This document shows, piece after piece, positions 1 to 8,564 of a DNA stretch of 64,000 nucleotides. The stretch spans positions 124,001 through 188,000 of the forward strand of contig JABSRP010000013.1 in NCBI GenBank assembly GCA_013215145.1, given 5' to 3'. The position numbers were made by a program, and so were the translations under genes. The notes beneath the pieces were generated by a model that saw only the letters and a list, made by a program, of their open reading frames with translations, made no database searches and was not told the DNA's origin. Position 1 is the stretch's first letter; the number at the start of each line of letters is the position of its first letter. The DNA is from Pseudobacteriovorax sp. Lineage in GTDB: Bacteria > Bdellovibrionota_B > Oligoflexia > Oligoflexales > Oligoflexaceae.

Positions 1-326
1 ATGCGAAGTTTAAGTCCTTCGACCCCTCTAGTATTCCCTCTGCATTGGAGGACGGGAAAAACGCTTTGTTTATCCAAGGGACTAGTGCGCCTATGCACGG
101 CAATCCCCTATCAGACTTTGCAAACGAGTTGGACAGACTTGAAGGGTTCTTGGTCGATATAACTTATGGCTACCCATCTGATCTACTTAAATCTGGTAAG
201 TCAAAGGGTCTAAAAACTCAAGATGGACTCCCGATGCTAATTGAGCAGGCTAGAGTGTCTCAGGAGTTTTGGTGGAACAAGTCTGCGTCCTACGATGAAA
301 TTTTGAGAGTTCTTTCTAATTCATAA
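1..326 (+). CDS. aroE: Shikimate dehydrogenase-like protein, C-terminal part (5' end outside window)
   Basis: The reading frame is open from base 3 to a TAA at 324-326, so only about the last 107 residues are present. The order TSAPMHGNP, then LVDITYG, then DGLPMLIEQA followed by FWW matches the C-terminal half of AroE, where the usual motifs are NaTsaGM, vDivYnP and dGlgMLv.Qa...f.lW. AroE reduces 3-dehydroshikimate to shikimate with NADPH in aromatic amino acid synthesis. The YNP motif is altered to YGY, so this may be a divergent paralogue. It converges on the VOC gene with a 12-base gap. The family assignment is good, but exact function cannot be judged without the N-terminal half. Confidence 0.72.
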   Translation, partial: AKFKSFDPSSIPSALEDGKNALFIQGTSAPMHGNPLSDFANELDRLEGFLVDITYGYPSDLLKSGKSKGLKTQDGLPMLIEQARVSQEFWWNKSASYDEILRVLSNS

Positions 327-338
327 AAAAGTAGAAGA

Positions 339-767
339 TTAGTTGTAAGCCGAGACATCAAAATAAAGGTACTCGCCCACGAGTCCAACAGGATCCTTAA
401 AATAAACACTTCTACCGTCTTTTCGGTCATAGGGGCCCTTAAGTATTTCTGCACCTTTACTTGAGATGTGGTTGGCAAATCGATCGACATCATCAGCCGA
501 TTTAGCATAAAAACCATAGTGATCGAGCGCTTGGTATCCTGCTTTTTCTACGATCTCAGACTCAAGGCCATGTTCAGGTTTTTGTACCGCCATTTTTGGC
601 GTTTTAACGGCTAGTACGTCAGAACCAGCTAAAAAGAAGAACATTTCTCCACGATCCTCTAACAATCGAAGCCCAAGAGTCTCAATAAACCATGTTTTTG
701 CTGCCGAAATGTCTTTTACGACCAAACCCATGTGATTGAGGCCTTCTATGCTAAAATTACTGGACAA
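339..767 (-). CDS. VOC (glyoxalase/dioxygenase superfamily) protein
   Basis: This 142-residue single-domain protein has the typical VOC opening (GLNHMGLVVKDISAAKTWF, then ETLGLRLLEDRG) and closes with an SVYFKDPVGLVGEYLYF strand. VOC proteins are metal-dependent lyases, isomerases, dioxygenases or resistance proteins, and the substrate here is not predictable. I chose a TTG start at 767 because AAAGGAG lies six bases upstream and because a longer frame to 848 would run into queG. The gene is divergent from queG, with 52 bases between the two starts that must hold both promoters. It converges with the aroE-like gene. Confidence 0.8.
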   Translation of the reverse strand: MSSNFSIEGLNHMGLVVKDISAAKTWFIETLGLRLLEDRGEMFFFLAGSDVLAVKTPKMAVQKPEHGLESEIVEKAGYQALDHYGFYAKSADDVDRFANHISSKGAEILKGPYDRKDGRSVYFKDPVGLVGEYLYFDVSAYN

Positions 768-819
768 TTGCGACTCCTTTAGATACTTGGTAATCTTGTT
801 GTTCAACCGTGACAAAGAT

Positions 820-1896
820 ATGATCAATCTATCCCAAATTTCTAGCATTTTTAATGAGCACTCTTTAATACTTTTGGGATGTCAAAAGTTAGCGCCAGAT
901 CACAAAAGCTATGAGATCTTGGATAGCTGGCTTGACGATGGGAGGCATGGTGAGATGCATTATCTCGAAAACCATCTCCACCTTCGTAAAGATCCTTCAA
1001 AAATAGAACCTGAGATGCCCTATGCTATCTCGATTGGACAACCCTACAAAAGCAGCCTCCGTAACAAACAAACTAACCGATCCAAAATAGCTAGTTATGC
1101 AGTTATGAAAGACTACCATAAATTTCTGAGAAGGCGCATTGAACACGCATTCTTGGCATTTTTGAAGACTCTTCCAAGTTCATCACATGTTCGATACCGC
1201 ATCCTTGTGGACACCGCGCCTATTCTGGAACGAAATATTGCTGCGAAAACTCATTCTGGATTTATCGGAAAAAATACCTGCTTCATTCATCCTGAACATG
1301 GGAGCTTTATGTTCCTGTCGGAACTGTTAACTAACCTAGACCTAACGTCTATGACAACTTTTAGACCGCCGATCGATCCTCATAAAAGGGGGGAGAGAGG
1401 TGGCTGTGGAACCTGCCGTAGATGTCAGGTCAAATGCCCGACAAATGCACTTAGTAGCGACTATAAAATCGATGCAAGTCGCTGCATATCCTACTGGACG
1501 ATCGAGCATCGTGGTTTGATTCCGTTGGAGTTTTGGAGGGCAATTGGGCAATATTGGTATGGTTGTGACATATGTCAGGATGTATGTCCCTACAACAGGC
1601 AAAAAGCTAACTATGATTCTCAACTACCTTTAAGGCCTGATCTAGCCGCACTGAAACTCTCCCAGATCGCGACGATGAGTCAAACTGATTATGAGAATTG
1701 GTTTGGAGGAACGCCTATGACCAGGGCCAAGCGAAGAGGACTACAAAGAAATGCTATCATTGCCATGACGGTTAATAAAGATCCGGAATTAGTTGCTGTT
1801 TTGGGGGAGTTACGAGACTGTCAGGAAGAATTGGTTGCGGGAACAATAGATCAAATTAGAAAATATGCAGAATTTGGTGCGAACGAGAGGACTTGA
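820..1896 (+). CDS. queG: Epoxyqueuosine reductase QueG
   Basis: QueG reduces epoxyqueuosine to queuosine in the wobble position of tRNAs with GUN anticodons, using cobalamin and two [4Fe-4S] clusters. The 358-residue product has both cysteine clusters, GCGTCRRCQVKCP and YGCDICQDVCPYN, with a conserved ILVDTAPILER segment before them. An upstream in-frame ATG at 736 lies inside the divergent VOC gene and gives a non-homologous extension, so I use ATG 820, although its ribosome binding site is weak. The last seven codons lie inside the minus-strand tRNA-Leu gene. The tRNA-His (GUG) in this window is a class of tRNA that QueG would act on. Confidence 0.95.
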   Translation: MINLSQISSIFNEHSLILLGCQKLAPDHKSYEILDSWLDDGRHGEMHYLENHLHLRKDPSKIEPEMPYAISIGQPYKSSLRNKQTNRSKIASYAVMKDYHKFLRRRIEHAFLAFLKTLPSSSHVRYRILVDTAPILERNIAAKTHSGFIGKNTCFIHPEHGSFMFLSELLTNLDLTSMTTFRPPIDPHKRGERGGCGTCRRCQVKCPTNALSSDYKIDASRCISYWTIEHRGLIPLEFWRAIGQYWYGCDICQDVCPYNRQKANYDSQLPLRPDLAALKLSQIATMSQTDYENWFGGTPMTRAKRRGLQRNAIIAMTVNKDPELVAVLGELRDCQEELVAGTIDQIRKYAEFGANERT

Positions 1897-1961
1897 ACCT
1901 CCACGGCCTTGCGGCCACTAGCCCCTCAAGCTAGCGTGTCTACCAATTTCACCACGTTCGC
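1875..1961 (-). tRNA. tRNA-Leu (anticodon GAG)
   Basis: Read on the minus strand, the acceptor strands GCGAACG and CGTTCGC pair perfectly. The anticodon stem CTAGC/GCTAG encloses TTGAGGG (anticodon GAG), a long variable arm follows, the T loop GGTTCAAGTCC is intact and CCA is encoded. At 87 nt it is a normal type II leucine tRNA. Its 3' 22 nt overlap the end of queG on the other strand. It lies 16 bases after the secG stop on the same strand, so it probably shares the transcript. secG next to a leucine tRNA is also found in Escherichia coli. Confidence 0.96.
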
Positions 1962-1977
1962 GCAAAGGATAGGCCTG

Positions 1978-2319
1978 CTACTCAGGCTTTTCGTCTGATT
2001 CTTTATTGTCTTTGGCTTCAGGCTTTGTGTCTTCACTTTCAGTTTCACCAGCTGCCTGCTCTAACCTTTCAGTCAAACCAGTTTTGCCAGACGTACCTTG
2101 GATCATGGACAATCCGATGCTAGAAGCCATAAAGATAGCTGCAATAACATAAGTCGTTTTGCCTAGGAAGTTTTGAGCACCAGTTGCCCCGAAAACACCC
2201 TGAGAGTTTCCGCCGCCAAACGCAGCACCGACACCACCGGAGTTTCCACCCTGAATGATGATGACCAAAATCATGAATATGGCAGCAGCCATATGAATTA
2301 TTGTGACTAGTGTTTCCAT
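1978..2319 (-). CDS. secG: Preprotein translocase subunit SecG
   Basis: SecG is the small SecYEG subunit that aids protein export across the inner membrane. This 113-residue protein has the two-helix architecture: METLVTIIHMAAAIFMILVIIIQ, then the glycine-rich GGNSGGVGAAFGGGN loop with FGATGAQNFLGKTT, then a second helix near residues 57-74 and an acidic tail. A GGTGAG ribosome binding site lies just before the ATG. The gene sits between tRNA-Phe (18 bases upstream) and tRNA-Leu (16 bases downstream), all on the minus strand. Its mRNA is therefore likely released by tRNA processing. SecY of the same complex is encoded at 37.8 kb. Confidence 0.95.
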   Translation of the reverse strand: METLVTIIHMAAAIFMILVIIIQGGNSGGVGAAFGGGNSQGVFGATGAQNFLGKTTYVIAAIFMASSIGLSMIQGTSGKTGLTERLEQAAGETESEDTKPEAKDNKESDEKPE

Positions 2320-2337
2320 TTACTCACCAAATAAAAG

Positions 2338-2413
<76 letters not shown>

Positions 2414-2433
2414 ACTTCCCGAAGGGAGTTAGT

Positions 2434-2462
2434 TAATTAATCCTTTCTTATGGCGAAGTCAA
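2434..2462 (-). promoter_or_regulatory. Possible promoter for tRNA-Phe/secG/tRNA-Leu
   Basis: On the minus strand TTGACT (2457-2462) is followed after 17 bases by TAATTA (2434-2439), placing a start about 15 bases before the tRNA-Phe 5' end. The -35 is good and the -10 is poor. A CCC-TTCG-GGG-like mini hairpin lies between the site and the tRNA. Confidence 0.38.
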
Positions 2463-2576
2463 CACCAGTTTCCAAAAAACTTTGTATAACTTGTAGTCGT
2501 TTGCGCCAATTGTTATCAAGGATTATAGAAATTTTTGTCGCATTTCGCGAGCCGATAATTATGGGGAGTGCCTTTC

Positions 2577-3431
2577 GTGAAACCTGTTAAATTTACTACA
2601 AAAGCCGAGAGACCAATTGTCATCGCTGGGCCCTGTATGGCTGAATCCAAAGAGATTATCCGGGAAGTAGCTGCCTTTATGGCGCCTCTTGCTGAAGACT
2701 TGAAATTTGATTGGGTTTTTAAGGCGAGCTTCGACAAAGCAAATCGCACTTCGATTCATAGTGAACGAGGACCAGGCTGGGAAAAGGCTTCAGATTGGTT
2801 CCTTTCTATTAAGGAGGAGTTTGACTGTCCGGTTCTTACGGATATTCATGAAACCGAACAGGTACCAGCAGTTGCAGAAGTTTGCGAGTTTTTACAAATT
2901 CCTGCTTTTTTGTGCCGGCAGACTGATCTTCTAGAGGCAGCCGTTGCATCCGGTCGGCAAGTTAACGTCAAAAAGGGGCAATTTCTTGCGCCTCAGGACA
3001 CTGGCCATATTGTCGGCAAGGCTAAGGAAATAGCGAAACTGAATGGCTTAGATTTTAATCTAGGATTAACAGAGAGAGGAACCACTTTCGGTTACGGGAA
3101 TTTGGTCGTGGATATGAGATCTTTTCCAATTATGGCCAAAACAGGTGCTGCTGTTATTTTTGATGTGACTCATTCACTTCAGCTTCCAAGCGCTGCAGGG
3201 GGTGTTTCCGGAGGGATGCGAGAATTTGCTCCTCACCTTGCCAGGGCTGCTGCTGCTACAGGATGTCTCGATGGGTTCTTTATTGAAGTTCATCCGAATC
3301 CTAAAGTGGCGAAAAGTGATGGAGCGACTCAACTAAACTTTGCTCAGGCGAAAAAGCTTTTATCAGATGTCATAGGCATATGGTATCAATATCAAGGTGT
3401 TACGGAAGGTGACGATATTTTTATGGATTAA
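2577..3431 (+). CDS. kdsA: 3-deoxy-D-manno-octulosonate 8-phosphate synthase KdsA
   Basis: KdsA condenses phosphoenolpyruvate with arabinose 5-phosphate to Kdo-8-phosphate, the first committed step to the Kdo of lipopolysaccharide inner core. The 284-residue product carries IAGPCMAES near the N terminus, FKASFDKANRTS, VLTDIHE, IPAFLCRQTDLL, NVKKGQF, FDVTHSLQLPS and IEVHPNP, all hallmarks of the family. An in-frame GTG also exists at 2568. I prefer GTG 2577 because GGAG at 2565-2568 is correctly spaced for it. It is the clearest sign in this region that the host makes lipopolysaccharide. It starts divergently from the tRNA-Phe/secG unit. Confidence 0.96.
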   Translation: MKPVKFTTKAERPIVIAGPCMAESKEIIREVAAFMAPLAEDLKFDWVFKASFDKANRTSIHSERGPGWEKASDWFLSIKEEFDCPVLTDIHETEQVPAVAEVCEFLQIPAFLCRQTDLLEAAVASGRQVNVKKGQFLAPQDTGHIVGKAKEIAKLNGLDFNLGLTERGTTFGYGNLVVDMRSFPIMAKTGAAVIFDVTHSLQLPSAAGGVSGGMREFAPHLARAAAATGCLDGFFIEVHPNPKVAKSDGATQLNFAQAKKLLSDVIGIWYQYQGVTEGDDIFMD

Positions 3432-3493
3432 GTTAACTTTTCACGACATGGCATCGAATGTAGGTGTGAGAATCATTTTTACTTGGAGAAGCT

Positions 3494-4186
3494 ATGAGTC
3501 AGAGCATAAAAAAATGGGGAATTATTGGGGTTGTAGTCATTGGTCTTGGAGCTTTTTTTGCTTTTGGCGGCCAAAACCTGCTAACCCTTGAGAATTTAAA
3601 AGCCCAGCAAGCGGGTATTCAAGAATTTTATCAGAATAATCAAATCATAACCATCGCCATGTATATGGGTATTTATATTCTGGTCACTGCACTATCCCTG
3701 CCGGGTGCTTCGATCTTAACTTTGGCTGGAGGCGCATTTTTTGGGCTTGTGACAGGCGGAGTGGTCGTCTCGTTTGCAAGTACAATCGGTGCCTCGTGCG
3801 CATTTTTGGTTGCTCGATATTTATTCAAAGAATCCGTACAGCAAAAGTTTGGTGATCGACTGAAAACTATCAACGAAGGCGTTGAAAAAGAAGGGGCGTT
3901 CTACCTTTTTACCCTTCGACTTATTCCTGCTTTCCCCTTCTTTCTGATAAACTTACTTATGGGAGTGACTCCTATTAGACTTTCGACATTCTTCTTCGTT
4001 AGTCAAATTGGAATGCTTCCAGGCACGCTAGTTTATGTGAATGCAGGGACACAGCTTGCGCAGATCGACTCTTTACAGGGAATCTTGTCGCCAAGCTTAC
4101 TAATCTCGTTTGCTCTATTGGGTGCCTTCCCATTAATTACTAAAAAGGCCATGCAGTTTTTTAGGAAACAGCCAGTTAGGAGCTAA
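3494..4186 (+). CDS. VTT-domain (TVP38/TMEM64/DedA-like) inner membrane protein
   Basis: This 230-residue integral membrane protein has an N-terminal anchor (residues 10-28), a helical region with LPGASILTLAGGAFFG (about 73-88) and the signature RLIPAFPFFLINLLMG (about 143-158). These are the two re-entrant motifs of VTT/SNARE-associated proteins. Relatives are proposed phospholipid scramblases or flippases and take part in envelope homeostasis, but the specific substrate here is unknown. The ATG follows TTGGAGAAGCT, a good ribosome binding site. Its stop codon abuts the next gene's ATG, so the two are translated from one message. Confidence 0.87.
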   Translation: MSQSIKKWGIIGVVVIGLGAFFAFGGQNLLTLENLKAQQAGIQEFYQNNQIITIAMYMGIYILVTALSLPGASILTLAGGAFFGLVTGGVVVSFASTIGASCAFLVARYLFKESVQQKFGDRLKTINEGVEKEGAFYLFTLRLIPAFPFFLINLLMGVTPIRLSTFFFVSQIGMLPGTLVYVNAGTQLAQIDSLQGILSPSLLISFALLGAFPLITKKAMQFFRKQPVRS

Positions 4187-4405
4187 ATGGAGAGACGAAG
4201 CCGCGAACGGTGCCCTGTTTGCCAAGGACCAACAAAGATGGTTGATGGCAAACTGATTTGCAGAAATTCACTCTGTAGCTTCAATCATCAATCAGTGGAA
4301 TGCCCAAGGTGCAAAGCCGTTGGCTCCGCTGAGGCGACTAGCTTCGATGACGGCAAATTTTCTTACTCCTGTGGAGAGTGTTTGAATAAGTGGCAAGAAA
4401 CTTAA
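4187..4405 (+). CDS. Small protein with two zinc-ribbon motifs
   Basis: The 72-residue protein has four CxxC-type pairs in order: CPVCQG, then CRNSLC, then CPRCKAVG and CGECLNKW. This indicates two zinc-binding knuckles and little else. It starts on the base after the upstream stop codon, with TTAGGAGC as ribosome binding site, so it is translationally coupled to the VTT protein. I do not recognise a named family. Zinc ribbons of this kind bind nucleic acid or act as protein adaptors. It ends five bases before the convergent pilC stop. Confidence 0.8.
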   Translation: MERRSRERCPVCQGPTKMVDGKLICRNSLCSFNHQSVECPRCKAVGSAEATSFDDGKFSYSCGECLNKWQET

Positions 4406-4410
4406 GACCC

Positions 4411-5679
4411 TTAGCCACCGACATTGTTAGCCATATCGAAAATCGGCAGATACATAGCGATTAGAATAAAGCCAACGATTCCCCCGATTACCACAATGAG
4501 CAGCGGTTCAATCATTGACATCATAGCAGCAATGGAGTTGTCGACTTCATCTTCGTAGATGTCAGTAACCTTGGCTAATGTTTCATCGAGGGTACCAGTA
4601 GACTCACCGACTGCGACCATGGAACTAACCATTTTAGGAAACAGTTCGGAATCTTGAAGAGGATCCGAAAAATTGTCCCCACGGGAAATTTCTTCTTTTA
4701 CTTGAAGTACGAACTCTTCGATTTTCCTATTGCCAGATGAGGCTGCACAGATATCTAAGGCATCCAGAATAGAAACCCCTGACCCCAGCATCGTAGACAT
4801 TGTAGAGCAAAATCGACCAATGGCAATTTTAGACATGACATCACCAATAATGGGGGCTTTCAAGATATAGGTATCAAAAAATAGACGGCCTTTGTCGGTA
4901 CCATACCAATATTTGAACCCAAACAAAAAGCCAATGAATCCAGCGACGCCGAGGTACCAGTTCTCGACAATGGCGTCTGAGGCGTCAAGGACGAATTGGG
5001 TTACTCCAGGTAACTCATTACCACTGTCAGCAAATTGCTGAGCAAAAGACGGCACAACAAAAACTAAAAGCACAACGATCACTGTAATAGAGACGAAAAC
5101 GATGATACTTGGGTAGGCCATTGCGGATTTGATTTGCGCCTTCAGTTTTGCTGTCTTCTCGATATATTTCACTAGCTGTCTTAAGATGACATCTAGCTTA
5201 CCTGAGGCCTCTCCGGCTCGAGTCATAGCAACGTAAAGTTGATCAAAAACATTTGGGTACTGCTCAAGTGCATCGCTTAAGCTAGTTCCTTGTTCAATGG
5301 AATCGGCAGAATTTGCGATGATTTCACTGAATGCCACCTTCTTTTGTTGCTCTTTTAAGAGTTGGAGAGCCTGTAACATGGGAATTCCATTCTCAATCAT
5401 GAGAGAAAATTGTTTGGTGAAAAGAGCCAGCTCCTTTGTCGTTGGTAAGCTTTCACCTCCCAATTGAATCTGGATTTTGCCTTCCCGGTCACGGTATATA
5501 AATCCCCTACCGCCCTTATTTGTTCCAGTTTTAGAATTCTCATTTAAAATAGCGATTTTAATTGGTCGTAGATTCTTGTTGGCTAGTAAATTTTTAGCGC
5601 GTTTTTTGTCATTGGCCGATATTTCTCCCGAGACGACTTTACCTTCGTAGTTTCTTGCTCTGTAAGAATATCTTGGCAT
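4411..5679 (-). CDS. pilC: Type IV pilus inner-membrane platform protein PilC
   Basis: PilC/GspF is the polytopic platform that couples the PilB and PilT ATPases to pilin polymerisation and retraction. The 422-residue product has the N-terminal MPRYSYRARNYEGKVVSGEI segment. It then has two repeated T2SSF domains, the first near residues 85-205 (FTKQFSLMIENGIPMLQAL) and the second near 290-410 (GRFCSTMSTMLGSGVSILDAL), each followed by hydrophobic helices. It is the last gene of pilB-pilT-pilC, six bases after pilT. GspF of type II secretion is homologous, but the neighbouring pilT argues for pili. Confidence 0.93.
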   Translation of the reverse strand: MPRYSYRARNYEGKVVSGEISANDKKRAKNLLANKNLRPIKIAILNENSKTGTNKGGRGFIYRDREGKIQIQLGGESLPTTKELALFTKQFSLMIENGIPMLQALQLLKEQQKKVAFSEIIANSADSIEQGTSLSDALEQYPNVFDQLYVAMTRAGEASGKLDVILRQLVKYIEKTAKLKAQIKSAMAYPSIIVFVSITVIVVLLVFVVPSFAQQFADSGNELPGVTQFVLDASDAIVENWYLGVAGFIGFLFGFKYWYGTDKGRLFFDTYILKAPIIGDVMSKIAIGRFCSTMSTMLGSGVSILDALDICAASSGNRKIEEFVLQVKEEISRGDNFSDPLQDSELFPKMVSSMVAVGESTGTLDETLAKVTDIYEDEVDNSIAAMMSMIEPLLIVVIGGIVGFILIAMYLPIFDMANNVGG

Positions 5680-5685
5680 AAATGT

Positions 5686-6777
5686 TTACCTTCGAGGTGG
5701 GGACTTTTTGCTAGCCGCACTTATGATCAAATCCTGAAGCTCATCGGGCTGACGGCTGTAGGATAAGGCGATCTCTTTGTTGATGATTCTTCGTGCAACT
5801 AAGTTAGCGAGAGACTGATTCATCGTCAGCATTCCAGATTCACTCTGACCAGATTGCATAGAAGAATATATTTGGTTGATTTTACCCTCATTAATCAAAG
5901 CGCTGATGGCGTTGTTTTTGACCATTATTTCCAGAGCCAAGCAGCGGCCTCCCCGATTGGACACGATGAGAGTTTGCGAGATGACAGCTTCCAGAGTCAT
6001 GGCAAGTTGGGTTCGGATTTGAGCTTGTTGATGAGGAGGGAATGCGTCTATTAGTCTATTAATACTGGCTATTGATGAGTTTGTATGGAGAGTGCCAAAA
6101 ACGAGGTGGCCTGTTTCCGCTAGTGTTAAGGCAGCGGATATTGTCTCCAAATCCCTCATTTCGCCTACCATTATAATATCAGGATCTTGTCTTAGCACAC
6201 TTTTTAACGCTTTTGAAAAACTATGGGTGTCACCACCTACCTCTCTCTGATTAATAATACTGTTCTTGTGGGCATGGATAAATTCAATGGGATCTTCTAT
6301 AGTGACAATATGACAATATCTGTTTTCATTTATGAAATTAATCATAGAAGCAAGAGTTGTCGACTTACCGGAGCCAGTTGGTCCAGTTACTAAAATCAGT
6401 CCCCTTTGCTTATGACACAAACGAGTGACAACAGGAGGAAGTCCAAGTTCTTGTATGGAAAAAAGCTTATAGGGGACCACACGAAAGGCGGCTGCGACCG
6501 AGTTGGCCTTGTAATATAGGTTTGCGCGAAATCTAGACAAATTTTTTACAGAAAATGAAAAGTCTAATTCCTTGTCCGATTCAAACTTCTTTTTTTGCTG
6601 CTCGGTTAGCACACTGTAGCAAAGCTCTTGAGCGTCTTTAGCTGTTAGTTGAGGCAGATTTAAGGGTACAATACTCCCATCGATTCTAAGTCTGGGGGGA
6701 GAGCCCGATGAAATATGAAGATCACTTGCCCCCTGCTCAACCAAAGTTTTAAAGAGTTGTGATAACGTATAATCCAA
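5686..6777 (-). CDS. pilT: Type IV pilus retraction ATPase PilT
   Basis: PilT is the hexameric motor that depolymerises the pilus and drives twitching motility. The 363-residue protein shows SDLHISSGSPPRLRIDG at the N terminus, a Walker A GPTGSGKS (about 132-139), the Asp box IEDPIEFIH, Walker B RQDPDIIMVGEMRD, the His box GTLHTNS and the PilT-type tail with SESGMLTMNQSL. It lacks the cysteine cluster of PilB-type ATPases, as expected. The gene directly abuts the pilB stop, so translation is probably coupled. A PilU-like role cannot be excluded without a tree. Confidence 0.93.
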   Translation of the reverse strand: MDYTLSQLFKTLVEQGASDLHISSGSPPRLRIDGSIVPLNLPQLTAKDAQELCYSVLTEQQKKKFESDKELDFSFSVKNLSRFRANLYYKANSVAAAFRVVPYKLFSIQELGLPPVVTRLCHKQRGLILVTGPTGSGKSTTLASMINFINENRYCHIVTIEDPIEFIHAHKNSIINQREVGGDTHSFSKALKSVLRQDPDIIMVGEMRDLETISAALTLAETGHLVFGTLHTNSSIASINRLIDAFPPHQQAQIRTQLAMTLEAVISQTLIVSNRGGRCLALEIMVKNNAISALINEGKINQIYSSMQSGQSESGMLTMNQSLANLVARRIINKEIALSYSRQPDELQDLIISAASKKSPPRR

Positions 6778-8505
6778 TTAGGCAGCCCCCTCTTCGCTGG
6801 AATCTTTGTCTGGAGCTGTATTTTTTATGACTTCAACGGCATCAATCTCTCCGCGATTCATCTTAACCAAGGCGTTATCGCGAAGAGTTCTCATTCCTTG
6901 GCTTGCCGCAATGGATTTAAGTGTCATTGCGGGCTCGCCATTCATGATGGCGCTTCTTAGCTCATCCGTAATGGGCATAATTTCGTGAATGGCAACCCTT
7001 CCTTTATAACCCGTGTCATTGCAATTTCCGCAACCTCGTCCACGAAATGCTTGAAAAGAATCGACCAACGATTCGGGAACACCCAACTCTATAAGGTAGG
7101 ATTTTTTTATTGAGGTATCTGGCTCTCTACAGTTTGGGCAAATACGCCTTGCGAGTCTTTGGGCGACAATAGCATTTAGTGCGGAAATAATATTGAAAGA
7201 CTCCAGACCCATATTCTGCATGCGAATGATGGTATCTGCTGCTGAATTTGTATGGAGCGTCGAAAGAACCAGGTGGCCGGTCAGTGCAGCTTTGATGGCG
7301 ATCTCTCCAGTCTCTTTGTCTCGGATCTCACCAACCATGATGATGTCTGGGTCTTGTCTTAGAAAAGCTCTAAGTGCCGAGGCAAAGCTCAAACCTATTT
7401 GGCTGTTGATATGTACTTGGTTGATTCCATCGATAGAAAACTCGACAGGATCTTCGGCGGTCATAATGTTTTCAGTAGATTTATTCAGATCGGATAATGC
7501 TGAATACAGAGTTGTGGTTTTACCAGAGCCAGTAGGTCCAGTAACTAAGACCATCCCAAACGGTTTGTATATGGCGGTTTTAAATCTCTCAAAATCGTCC
7601 TGTTCGAAGCCGAGTTTTGTTAGATCGACATTTAATGATGATTTGTCAAGAATCCGAAGTACAATTTTTTCGCCGAATACTGTGGGCAGTGTGTTAACAC
7701 GAAAATCTATAGGCCTTCCTGAAATGGTCACATTTATATTGCCGTCTTGGGGTAGCCTTTTTTCAGCAATATTTAACCCTGCCATGATTTTAAATCGACT
7801 AGTGATAGGGGCTTTGAATTGGCCTTCAGGTCTTGCTATCTCAAGAAGAGCGCCATCCACCCGAAGTCTTACACGAAGAAAGGATTCGTATGGTTCGATA
7901 TGGATATCGGAAGCTCCCGTGTTCACGCATTTCATCAGAATCTGATCAACTATTTGGATAACGGGGCCTGAGGCCTCACCGCTAGATTCGTTAATGATGG
8001 CTCGCTTATCTTGTTTCTGTAAATTTGTCTTTTTTAAGGAGGAAACATTTTCTTTGGAAAGTTTATTGATGTCCATCCCCTGATGGCGATAGTATCTATC
8101 TATCGCTCTAGAAATCTGTGAGGACGCGGCTAGAACAGGCTTTGCTACAAATCCGGTCTTAAATCGAATGAGATCACAAAGCTTCAAGTCGTGGGGATCT
8201 TCCAAAGCTACGATTATATTGTTTCCTACTCTATCGAGAGGAATGATACGAGACTGTCTGGCAATGTTATGTGGAATTAACGATATGATATTATTAGGGA
8301 TATCCATGGCATCCAGATTCGCAACCTTGACTTTGTAACAATGGGAATACGCGGCCAGTAGAAGCCTTTCCTCCGCAGCTCCCAAGGAGATCAGAGTGTG
8401 GACGACAAGGGTGTTCTTCTTTCGAGCTAACTGCTCGGCCTCTTTGTAAGTTTCCGGGCTAACTTTAAGTTTTCCCGTAACTATGTCTTTAAACGAAGTT
8501 TTCAC
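6778..8505 (-). CDS. pilB: Type IV pilus assembly ATPase PilB
   Basis: PilB powers pilus extension. The 575-residue product has an N-terminal GspE/MshEN domain (about 1-140), Walker A GPTGSGKT (323-330), the Asp box EDPVEFSIDG (351-360), Walker B RQDPDIIMVGEIRD (383-396), the His box STLHTNSA (415-422) and a zinc-binding tetracysteine module, C456/C459 and C492/C495. Translation starts at GTG 8505, with AGGGA about ten bases upstream. It heads pilB-pilT-pilC. No pilin, prepilin peptidase or secretin gene is present here, so the rest of the pilus system must be elsewhere. Confidence 0.95.
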   Translation of the reverse strand: MKTSFKDIVTGKLKVSPETYKEAEQLARKKNTLVVHTLISLGAAEERLLLAAYSHCYKVKVANLDAMDIPNNIISLIPHNIARQSRIIPLDRVGNNIIVALEDPHDLKLCDLIRFKTGFVAKPVLAASSQISRAIDRYYRHQGMDINKLSKENVSSLKKTNLQKQDKRAIINESSGEASGPVIQIVDQILMKCVNTGASDIHIEPYESFLRVRLRVDGALLEIARPEGQFKAPITSRFKIMAGLNIAEKRLPQDGNINVTISGRPIDFRVNTLPTVFGEKIVLRILDKSSLNVDLTKLGFEQDDFERFKTAIYKPFGMVLVTGPTGSGKTTTLYSALSDLNKSTENIMTAEDPVEFSIDGINQVHINSQIGLSFASALRAFLRQDPDIIMVGEIRDKETGEIAIKAALTGHLVLSTLHTNSAADTIIRMQNMGLESFNIISALNAIVAQRLARRICPNCREPDTSIKKSYLIELGVPESLVDSFQAFRGRGCGNCNDTGYKGRVAIHEIMPITDELRSAIMNGEPAMTLKSIAASQGMRTLRDNALVKMNRGEIDAVEVIKNTAPDKDSSEEGAA

Positions 8506-8564
8506 CGATTCTGATCCCTGAAGTTTGCCAAGGAAGGATCGGAATATTTTGCAATTAAATTAGG

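Noticed and set aside
7193..7945. A 250-codon open frame antisense to pilB.
   Set aside because: It is the reverse strand of conserved ATPase codons, with serine/arginine-rich composition and no ribosome binding site. pilB explains the region fully.
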